From an uncultured Verrucomicrobiota bacterium (GTDB lineage: Bacteria > Verrucomicrobiota > Verrucomicrobiia > Opitutales > LL51): a stretch of DNA of 5,489 nt. Location: contig CAMWJR010000057.1 of the NCBI GenBank assembly GCA_947174645.1, positions 1 to 5,489 on the forward strand, given 5' to 3'. The notes beneath the pieces are model-generated. The model made no database searches. It was not told the DNA's origin and saw only the letters and a list, made by a program, of their open reading frames with translations. The translations under genes were made by a program, and so were the position numbers. Each line of letters begins with the position of its first letter. The stretch's first letter is position 1. Below, piece by piece: positions 1 through 5,489 of the stretch.

Positions 1-1121
1 TTGAGCTTTTTCGAAACCGTCATCGTCCCCTCGAGTAACGGAAGACGATCCGCACGTACCGTGACGAGTGTCGACTTCCCATTCCCATTGCCTCCCAAAA
101 GCGCAATACGGTCCCCCATATCAATTTTCAGATTGAGGTTTTTCAAGACGACGTGCTCACCATAGCCCACGGAACCATTTTTGATACGGATTAGCTCGCG
201 ATCGACAGCCACCGTCGGGTTGGGAAAGGAAAACTTGACGCTATAGTCGCGGTCGAGACGTGGAAGTTGCTCCATCTTCTCGAGCATTTTGAGCCGACTT
301 TGCGCCTGTTTGGCTTTCGTCGCTTTGTAGCGAAACCGGTCGACAAATGATTGTAGGTGCTGGCGTACCGCGGTTTGTTTTTCGATGCGCCGTTCCAATG
401 CGGCCTGCTGATTCGCCCGCGTAACGACAAACGTATCGTAATTGCCGGTATAAAGTGTGCCCGAAGGAAGGTGTAAGATTTTATCGCACAATGTATTCAG
501 GAACATCCGATCATGGCTGACAATCAGGATCGTTTTATCGGGCTTGATTTTCTTTAGATAACTACGGAGCCACAAAGTCGTTTCAAAATCCAGATGGTTT
601 GTCGGCTCATCCAGGAGCAAAATATCCGATGGCGCAAAAAGCGTTGCTGCAATGGCCGCTCGGATTTGCCACCCACCGGAAAATGCACTCAGTGGGTTTT
701 CCAAAACATCATTCGTAAAGCCCAGACCCGATAAAATGGTCGCTGCTCGGACTTCCGCGTTGTAGCCGTCGATCGCCTCGATGGCCTCAAAAATCTCTGC
801 CAAACGCGTTCCATCATGTTCAATTTCTGAACGTTGACGTAGCTGCATCAATGCAACATCTGCCTCCAAAACAAAATCCAACAGCTTTTTCGAAAAATCA
901 CGAATCTCCTGACGAATCGTAACAATCTTCGCGTCACTCGGCTTTAAAATTTCTCCCTTCTCTGCGAAAATATCGCCTAAAATGAGCCGAAATAACGTAC
1001 TTTTCCCACAGCCATTGGCACCGACAACACCGATCGTCTGACAAGTCGGTAAACAAAACGATACGTCATCTAACAAGATACGCCCCCCAATCGCGTAGGT
1101 TAAATGTCGCACGTCAATCAC
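1..1121 (-). CDS. ABC-F family ATPase, YheS/Uup-like (3' end cut by window edge)
   Basis: This is a cytosolic tandem-ATPase protein of the ABC-F class. Members have no membrane domain and act on the ribosome, usually near the E site, to relieve stalled translation. I translated 373 residues by hand from the minus strand. The first nucleotide-binding domain has Walker A GANGCGKST at residues 34-42, signature FSGGW at 147-151, Walker B and D-loop LLLDEPTNHLD at 168-178, and H-loop SHDR at 202-205. A charged linker at about 235-285 carries DRFRYKATKAKQAQSR, the hallmark of the interdomain (P-site tRNA interaction) segment. The second Walker A, GGNGNGKST, is at 343-351. The second signature, Walker B and any C-terminal extension lie beyond the left edge. 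The start is tightly limited: an in-frame TAA at 1128-1130 leaves only AAG, ATT and then GTG at 1119-1121, so GTG is chosen; another GTG lies three codons later. No Shine-Dalgarno sequence is visible. The linker and spacing look closest to E. coli YheS from memory. An antibiotic-resistance ABC-F is less likely but not excluded without the C-terminus. Confidence 0.95.
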   Translation of the reverse strand, partial: MIDVRHLTYAIGGRILLDDVSFCLPTCQTIGVVGANGCGKSTLFRLILGDIFAEKGEILKPSDAKIVTIRQEIRDFSKKLLDFVLEADVALMQLRQRSEIEHDGTRLAEIFEAIEAIDGYNAEVRAATILSGLGFTNDVLENPLSAFSGGWQIRAAIAATLFAPSDILLLDEPTNHLDFETTLWLRSYLKKIKPDKTILIVSHDRMFLNTLCDKILHLPSGTLYTGNYDTFVVTRANQQAALERRIEKQTAVRQHLQSFVDRFRYKATKAKQAQSRLKMLEKMEQLPRLDRDYSVKFSFPNPTVAVDRELIRIKNGSVGYGEHVVLKNLNLKIDMGDRIALLGGNGNGKSTLVTVRADRLPLLEGTMTVSKKL

Positions 1122-1174
1122 AATCTTTTAGGAGCATGCGCCTTCTTAAGTAGATTTCAAGCTGTAAAATGGGA

Positions 1175-1203
1175 TTGTCACAGTGACGAAAATTCTTTAG
1201 AAA
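1175..1203 (+). promoter_or_regulatory. Candidate sigma-70-like promoter for the Nif3-like gene
   Basis: TTGTCA at 1175-1180 matches the -35 consensus at five of six bases. After a 17-base spacer, TAGAAA at 1198-1203 matches the -10 consensus at four of six. Transcription would be expected to begin near 1210, almost on the preferred ATG at 1212, which implies a leaderless or nearly leaderless mRNA. This fits the absence of a ribosome binding site there. The site lies between divergent genes, where a promoter is needed. I saw no equally good promoter for the ABC-F gene on the other strand. The call rests on pattern matching only. Confidence 0.3.
1177..1187. repeat. Perfect short palindrome (operator-like), GTCAC-A-GTGAC
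   Basis: Two 5-base arms, GTCAC and GTGAC, flank a single A. The symmetry extends imperfectly: the next outer pair mismatches and the one beyond it matches. The palindrome overlaps the end of the candidate -35 element and the start of the spacer, between two divergent genes, which is a typical place for a repressor site. Short palindromes also occur by chance, so the operator role is speculative. Confidence 0.3.
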
Positions 1204-1211
1204 AATGTTCC

Positions 1212-1964
1212 ATGGAACAACTTCAAGCGATTGTCGACTACTGCAACCAACGCCTACAGATCGCGACAATTCAGGATTACGATGGAGCCGTCAATGGGCT
1301 ACAATTTCAAAACAACGGTACCGTAACGCGCGTCGCATCAGCTGTTGACGCTTCTCTCGAAAGTATTCAGCAAGCAGTCACTATAGGTGCCAATTTACTC
1401 TTTGTACATCATGGTCTTTTCTGGGGATCACACGCACCAATTATCGACACGATCTATCAGAAATATCGTCTTTTAATCGAGCACGACATCGCGGTTTATT
1501 CTTGCCATCTGCCCTTAGATGCGCATCCCGAGATTGGAAATAACGCGCAGCTCGCTAAGCTGCTACAGCTCCACAATACACAACCAGCCTTTCCTTTTAT
1601 CGAGACAAACGTCGGCGTGGTCGGAGAACACTCAATGGAACGTACGGCATTCAAAGCACAACTTGCACAACACTTTCCGCATATTGTTCCGATGGAATTC
1701 GGACCCGAAAAAGTTCGCACAGTAGGGATTTCTTCCGGGGGTAGTGGAAATATGATTTTAAAAGCACGCAACTACGGCATCGACACGATGATCATCGGCG
1801 AATGTAGCCAATACCACTACAATGTAGCCCGTGAACGAGGCCTCAATGTCTACCTCTGCGGGCACTATGCGACTGAAACATTTGGCGTTGATGCTCTCGG
1901 GAAAGAAATCGCTGAGAAATTTCACCTTCCCTACTCTTTCCTCCCTTCGGAATGCCCGTTATAA
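1212..1964 (+). CDS. Nif3-like / DUF34 dinuclear metal-binding protein (YbgI-like)
   Basis: This belongs to the Nif3 (NGG1-interacting factor 3, DUF34) family: widely conserved cytosolic proteins that form toroidal oligomers and hold two metal ions. It is often named a GTP cyclohydrolase I type 2 homologue, but the biochemical role is not settled. From ATG 1212 the product has 250 residues, very near E. coli YbgI. The expected metal ligands are present: HHG at 66-68 (H66, H67), HLPLDAH at 99-105 (D103), and GHYATE at 217-222 (H218, E222). The NGLQF motif at 28-32 and the EIGNNAQLA stretch at 107-115 are also family features. An ATG at 1104 is in frame, but it would add 36 residues without family resemblance and overlap the 5' end of the divergent ABC-F gene, so 1212 is preferred. 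There is no GTG or TTG between them and no Shine-Dalgarno sequence before 1212. The gene ends in TAA, closely followed by a terminator. It has no co-directional neighbour here and is probably transcribed alone. Confidence 0.93.
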   Translation: MEQLQAIVDYCNQRLQIATIQDYDGAVNGLQFQNNGTVTRVASAVDASLESIQQAVTIGANLLFVHHGLFWGSHAPIIDTIYQKYRLLIEHDIAVYSCHLPLDAHPEIGNNAQLAKLLQLHNTQPAFPFIETNVGVVGEHSMERTAFKAQLAQHFPHIVPMEFGPEKVRTVGISSGGSGNMILKARNYGIDTMIIGECSQYHYNVARERGLNVYLCGHYATETFGVDALGKEIAEKFHLPYSFLPSECPL

Positions 1965-1966
1965 TA

Positions 1967-1991
1967 AAAAAGCCCTCGTTGAGGGCCTTTT
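1967..1991. terminator. Bidirectional rho-independent terminator between convergent genes
   Basis: A six-pair GC-rich stem, GCCCTC at 1972-1977 and GAGGGC at 1981-1986, closes a GTT loop. It is flanked by an A-run on the left and TTTT at 1988-1991 on the right. Read on the minus strand the stem is followed at once by six T residues, so it should stop the ppdK transcript well. Read on the plus strand the U-tract is shorter and separated by one C, so it should be somewhat weaker for the Nif3-like gene. The hairpin begins three bases after the Nif3 stop and ends six bases before the ppdK stop. Confidence 0.88.
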
Positions 1992-1996
1992 AACAA

Positions 1997-4687
1997 CTAT
2001 TCAAGTGCAGCTTGTGCGGCAGCAATTTTCGCGACAGGGACGCGATTGGGGGCGCAGCTCACATAAGTCAGGCCGAGCCTGTGACAGAACTTAATGGAAT
2101 CCGGTTCGCCACCATGTTCACCACAGATTCCAAGCTTGATATCAGGACGTGTTTTGTGTGCATTTTGGACTGCAATCTGCATGAGCTGTCCAACTCCTTC
2201 GACATCAATCGATGCAAACGGATTCCGTCGGATCACCTCATCGCGGATATACTCGGGTAAAAAGGTCCCGGAATCATCGCGACTCATTCCAAGTGTCGTT
2301 TGCGTCAAATCATTGGTTCCGAAGCTGAAGAACTGTGCTGTTTCCGCTAATTGATCCGCAATGAGAGCTGCACGCGGCAACTCGAGCATCGTACCGACTT
2401 TGTAATGAATATCGGCTTTTTGTTCCATCATCACCTTCTGCGCAGCTTCATGAATGAGTGCCGCCTGGTGTTTTAATTCTCCCACAAAGCCAATCAATGG
2501 AATCATTACCTCAACTTCGACAGGAATCCCTTCGGATTGTACCTGCGCTACCGCTTCAAAAATCGCCGAAGCCTGCATCGTTGTGATCTCCGGATACGTG
2601 ATTCCGAGACGACAGCCACGATGTCCCAGCATCGGGTTCTGCTCGTGGAGAGACTGCACGCGCTGTTGAATTGCCTCGGCCGGAATATGGATTTTTTTCG
2701 ACAGTGCTTCAATTGCATCCGCGGTGTTTGGTAAAAACTCGTGGAGCGGCGGATCCAGCAAGCGGATCGTCACCGGTAGGCCCTTCATTTCGCGGAAAAT
2801 GGCTTCAAAATCTCCGCGTTGTAGCGGTTTAAGATGTGCCAAAGCCGCAATGCGATCCTCAACCGTCGTCGCCAAAATCATCTGACGGACAAAATCAATG
2901 CGATCACTCTCAAAGAACATATGTTCCGTACGGCAAAGCCCAATACCTTCTGCTCCAAGTAATAATGCCTGATGCGCCTGTTTTGGAGAATCAGAATTTG
3001 TCCGGATGCCTAGCTTGCGGAAGTGATCTGCCCACCCCATGATTGTCGAAAATAGACGATAGACATCACTCTCTTTAGCTTCGATTTCACCGGCAAGCAC
3101 ACGGTTCACTTCGGAAGGAACCGTGGCGATTTCCCCAAGAAAAACTTCTCCAGTTGTTCCATCGATGGAAATATAATCGCCCTCTTTGATTGTCGTATCT
3201 GCGACCTGGATCGTCTTCGTGCCGTAATCAATGTGAAGACTACCGGCACCACAGACACAAACTTTCCCCATTTGACGTGCGACAAGTGCGGCGTGGGAAC
3301 TTACCCCACCACGACTGGTTAAAATGCCTTCAGAGGCTAACATACCGCGGATATCTTCCGGAGATGTCTCAATACGGCAGAGCACTACTTTTTCGCCTCG
3401 CGCATGCGCCGATTCAGCTGCTTTTGCAGAAAAAACAACTTTCCCACAGGCTGCTCCCGGTCCCGCAGCTAACCCGACAGCTAACTGCTTTAGGTCCTTC
3501 TTGCGGGATTCATCAAAGACGGGGACCAGTAGCGATGAAATTGAATCGGCTGGAATGCGCTTGATGGCTTCTTCTTGGGTAATGCGTTTTTCTTCGACCA
3601 TCTCGGCTGCAATACGCACAGCGGCTAGGCCTGTCCGTTTGCCATTACGGGTTTGCAACATATAGAGTTTCTCTTGCTCAATCGTAAACTCAAAGTCCTG
3701 CATGTCACAGAAGTGATCCTCTAAAATCCGACACACCTCAACGAGTTGCCGATAGGCATCGGGCATATCTTGTTCGAGTGCTTTGATGGGTTGTGGCGTC
3801 CGAATACCGGCAACAACATCTTCGCCTTGGGCATTAATAAGGTATTCTCCGTAGAACTCGTGCTTACCGTTAGCCGGATTGCGCGTAAAGGCAACACCTG
3901 TTGCACAATTGTTCCCCATGTTGCCAAAGACCATTGACTGGACGTTCACTGCCGTACCCCATTCGGAGGGAATGTTGTATCTTTGACGATAAATCAACGC
4001 ACGCTCGTTGTTCCAGGATTTAAAGACTGCACCAATCGCACCCTCGAGTTGCGCATATACGTCTTGAGGGAATTCACGCCCTACGGATTTTTTGATGAGT
4101 TCCTTGTAGCGTCCAATGAGCTTTTGGAGTGCTTCAGCGGAAAGGTCGACATCATTCGCAGCGCCTTCTTCCTTTTTTAGTTGATTGAGAAGAACGTCAA
4201 AGGGTTCTTCTTCGTGCTCGTCTTTCGCTTGAACACCCATCACCACATCGCCATACATCTGGATGAATCGACGATAACAGTCATAGGCGAAACGCGGATT
4301 GCCGGTTTTCTCTGCAAATCCCTGTACACTCTGATCATTGAGCCCGAGGTTTAAAATGGTATCCATCATGCCCGGCATCGATTCCCGTGCACCAGAACGT
4401 ACGGAAAAAAGTAAAGGGTTATGAAGGTCGCCAAAACGCTTATTCTGTTGCTGTTCGACCTTTTTTATTGCCGCTTTAACGAGGTCCATGAGCCCATCCG
4501 GTAAACGTTCACCATTCGCTTTAAACGCACTACATACTTCCGTCGTAATCGTAAAGCCCGGGGGAACCGGTAAACCTATCCGCGCCATCTCCGCTAAGTT
4601 TGCGCCTTTACCGCCGAGGAGGTCACGCATTTTTGCATTTCCATCGGTCTTTACGCCAAACTCGTAGATCTTATTGTGATCAGACAT
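1997..4687 (-). CDS. ppdK: Pyruvate, phosphate dikinase (PPDK)
   Basis: This cytosolic enzyme reversibly converts pyruvate, ATP and phosphate to phosphoenolpyruvate, AMP and diphosphate, for gluconeogenesis or diphosphate-dependent glycolysis. Counting from ATG 4687 it has 896 residues, normal for the family and complete. The N-terminal ATP-grasp part shows GGKGANLAEM at 25-34 and SVRSGARESMPGMMDT at 95-110. The phosphohistidine domain has GGVSSHAALVAR at 460-471 with catalytic His465. The C-terminal PEP-binding barrel shows GIGLCRTEHMF at 581-591, TIRLLDPPLHEFLP at 640-653, Mg ligands Glu769 in GTMLELPRA and Asp793 in FGTNDLTQ, and Cys855 in GICGEHGG as the proton donor. The residue two before the catalytic His is Ser463, where most PPDKs have the regulatory Thr. 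An upstream in-frame ATG at 4735 would add 16 residues and overlap the comEC end by 17 bp. Homologues begin shortly before the GGKG motif, so 4687 is preferred, but 4735 is possible through coupling to comEC. Neither start has a clear Shine-Dalgarno sequence. It is not PEP synthase: the overall motif pattern and the MPGMMDT and CGEHGG details fit PPDK. Confidence 0.97.
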   Translation of the reverse strand: MSDHNKIYEFGVKTDGNAKMRDLLGGKGANLAEMARIGLPVPPGFTITTEVCSAFKANGERLPDGLMDLVKAAIKKVEQQQNKRFGDLHNPLLFSVRSGARESMPGMMDTILNLGLNDQSVQGFAEKTGNPRFAYDCYRRFIQMYGDVVMGVQAKDEHEEEPFDVLLNQLKKEEGAANDVDLSAEALQKLIGRYKELIKKSVGREFPQDVYAQLEGAIGAVFKSWNNERALIYRQRYNIPSEWGTAVNVQSMVFGNMGNNCATGVAFTRNPANGKHEFYGEYLINAQGEDVVAGIRTPQPIKALEQDMPDAYRQLVEVCRILEDHFCDMQDFEFTIEQEKLYMLQTRNGKRTGLAAVRIAAEMVEEKRITQEEAIKRIPADSISSLLVPVFDESRKKDLKQLAVGLAAGPGAACGKVVFSAKAAESAHARGEKVVLCRIETSPEDIRGMLASEGILTSRGGVSSHAALVARQMGKVCVCGAGSLHIDYGTKTIQVADTTIKEGDYISIDGTTGEVFLGEIATVPSEVNRVLAGEIEAKESDVYRLFSTIMGWADHFRKLGIRTNSDSPKQAHQALLLGAEGIGLCRTEHMFFESDRIDFVRQMILATTVEDRIAALAHLKPLQRGDFEAIFREMKGLPVTIRLLDPPLHEFLPNTADAIEALSKKIHIPAEAIQQRVQSLHEQNPMLGHRGCRLGITYPEITTMQASAIFEAVAQVQSEGIPVEVEVMIPLIGFVGELKHQAALIHEAAQKVMMEQKADIHYKVGTMLELPRAALIADQLAETAQFFSFGTNDLTQTTLGMSRDDSGTFLPEYIRDEVIRRNPFASIDVEGVGQLMQIAVQNAHKTRPDIKLGICGEHGGEPDSIKFCHRLGLTYVSCAPNRVPVAKIAAAQAALE

Positions 4688-4718
4688 GCCCAGGATAGAG
4701 CATTTTACCGGAATTGCG

Positions 4719-5489
4719 TCAACGTTTTTCGGCATGGACTCGACACCACTGGCGGAACTGTGCGTACCAGGAAATCCAAAAACCGATGACGAGAAAACAT
4801 AAAAACGTTAAAAGCCCTAAAAATCTCGGTTTTGTAGCCCATTCGATATGCCAGGGCATCCATTGTTCAACGCTATTTAAGAACAGCTCTAAAATTTTCG
4901 TCAGACCTCGGGCAATACCGAAGCAGATATCCGATAGTCTATTTTCTCCACACAGACTCCCCAACAAAAATAAAAAGCCGCTGGCAACTGCTGGCATCGC
5001 CAACTGAACTACCAACGGGTTAATAAAAATACCTACCAAACTGAACATACTAAAATATTCGAACGTCAATGGCGCACTCGCTAGTGTCGCGGCTACGGAA
5101 ACCGATACGAGGGAAGGACCGCTACATAAGAGAATCATCGCCACCACTCCGTAAGAGAGCTGAAACCCAATATCAAACAACGTCATGGGATTGTGGATCA
5201 GCGCTAATAGGGCGGAACATAAGAGCGACGACATACCCGAACTTTTCCGGTTTAAAACCGGCGCTACCCAAAAGCAGACAAGCATCATCCAGGCACGGAC
5301 CGCAGACGGAGGAAATCCAATGGCTCCAATATAGAAAAACAGCAGACCGATAATCGACAGACGGCGCCTGGTCTTTTTTAAGAAACAGCACTTACACAAA
5401 AATTCTAACGCAAGCGCAATCATCCCAATGTGTAGACCGCTAACGGCGAGAAGATGCGCAACACCGGTGTTGTGAGACTGTTCCTTTTG
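4719..5489 (-). CDS. comEC: ComEC/Rec2-type DNA internalisation channel, C-terminal part (5' end cut by window edge)
   Basis: ComEC is the inner-membrane channel through which single-stranded DNA enters the cytoplasm during natural transformation. The reading frame stays open to the right edge, and 256 C-terminal residues are visible. The first visible residues include HLLAVSGLHIG at 12-22, the signature of the Competence domain. This is followed by PPSAVRA at 60-66 and NPMTLFDIGFQLSYG at 100-114, also typical. Several hydrophobic segments follow, roughly at 11-32, 44-59, 65-80, 88-100, 105-125, 140-158, 162-178 and 222-242, and the protein then ends in a short basic tail, RVHAEKR. An ATG at 5421-5423 lies inside the conserved motif region (just after HLLAVSGLHIG) and is not the true start. 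There is no C-terminal metallo-beta-lactamase domain, which some ComEC proteins carry after the channel. The stop lies 31 bp before the preferred ppdK start, with no terminator between them, so the two may be co-transcribed. Whether the cell is naturally transformable cannot be judged from this gene alone. Confidence 0.93.
   Translation of the reverse strand, partial: QKEQSHNTGVAHLLAVSGLHIGMIALALEFLCKCCFLKKTRRRLSIIGLLFFYIGAIGFPPSAVRAWMMLVCFWVAPVLNRKSSGMSSLLCSALLALIHNPMTLFDIGFQLSYGVVAMILLCSGPSLVSVSVAATLASAPLTFEYFSMFSLVGIFINPLVVQLAMPAVASGFLFLLGSLCGENRLSDICFGIARGLTKILELFLNSVEQWMPWHIEWATKPRFLGLLTFLCFLVIGFWISWYAQFRQWCRVHAEKR

Noticed and set aside
191..430. A 79-codon minus-strand frame within the ABC-F gene
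   Set aside because: The ABC-F frame across the same bases encodes the conserved interdomain linker, and this other frame gives only an Arg/Ser/Lys-rich shadow product.
1130..1153. AGGAG followed by ATG and a five-codon frame (MRLLK) as a possible leader peptide on the plus strand
   Set aside because: The spacing from AGGAG to ATG is only one base, no promoter is seen upstream of it outside the ABC-F coding region, and the candidate Nif3 promoter lies downstream of it.
1104..1211. A 36-codon N-terminal extension of the Nif3-like protein starting at ATG 1104
   Set aside because: It overlaps the divergent ABC-F start, has no resemblance to the family, and would place the palindrome and promoter inside coding sequence. 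The 250-residue product from 1212 matches the usual length.
3190..3665. Open plus-strand frames of 113-124 codons antisense to ppdK
   Set aside because: They lie wholly inside a strongly conserved PPDK coding region, overlap each other in different frames, and encode low-complexity Pro/Arg/Ser-rich products with no recognisable domain. They are shadows of the real gene.
5173..5391. A 72-codon minus-strand frame within comEC
   Set aside because: It is in another frame of a region whose comEC translation carries the family motifs PPSAVRA and NPMTLFDIGFQLSYG. No independent evidence supports it.
1..5489. A defence island, mobile element, CRISPR array or tRNA-linked integration site
   Set aside because: All four genes are common housekeeping or competence families. 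No direct-repeat array, transposase, integrase or tRNA-like sequence was seen, and coding style looks uniform across the window.

Overview
The window is an ordinary, densely packed stretch of bacterial chromosome of roughly even base composition. It holds four protein-coding genes, two of them cut by the window edges. No RNA genes, insertion sequences, CRISPR arrays or attachment sites were seen, and no gene-free stretch reaches 300 bases. Protein style gives the best taxonomic hint. The Nif3-like protein has an N-terminus with a 'YDGAVNGLQF' type motif, a 'GHYATETFGV' motif and a '...CPL' end. From memory these resemble homologues in Verrucomicrobiota, especially Opitutia-type genomes. This is inference, held at about 50% confidence, and only a database search could settle it. 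None of the visible start codons has a recognisable Shine-Dalgarno sequence.

Layout from left to right. (1) An ABC-F ATPase of the YheS/Uup type lies on the minus strand; its 5' end is at 1121 and its C-terminal part runs off the left edge. (2) About 90 bp separate it from a divergent Nif3/DUF34 (YbgI-like) gene on the plus strand, best started at 1212. This spacer holds a candidate sigma-70-like promoter with a small perfect palindrome in it. (3) A rho-independent hairpin at about 1967-1991 sits between the convergent ends of the Nif3 gene and the next gene and can serve both strands. (4) A complete pyruvate, phosphate dikinase gene (ppdK) lies on the minus strand, best started at 4687. (5) Immediately upstream of it on the same strand is the 3' part of a ComEC/Rec2-type DNA-uptake channel gene, which continues past the right edge. 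ComEC and ppdK are nearly contiguous and may share a transcript.

The genes do not form one obvious pathway: ribosome-associated ATPase, metal-binding Nif3 protein, pyruvate/PEP interconversion, DNA import. I found no convincing undescribed system. The points that deserve a second look are modest: a Ser in place of the usual regulatory Thr next to the catalytic His of PPDK, the consistent lack of Shine-Dalgarno sequences with a possible leaderless Nif3 transcript, a palindrome inside the divergent promoter region, and a ComEC that ends without a C-terminal metallo-beta-lactamase domain.
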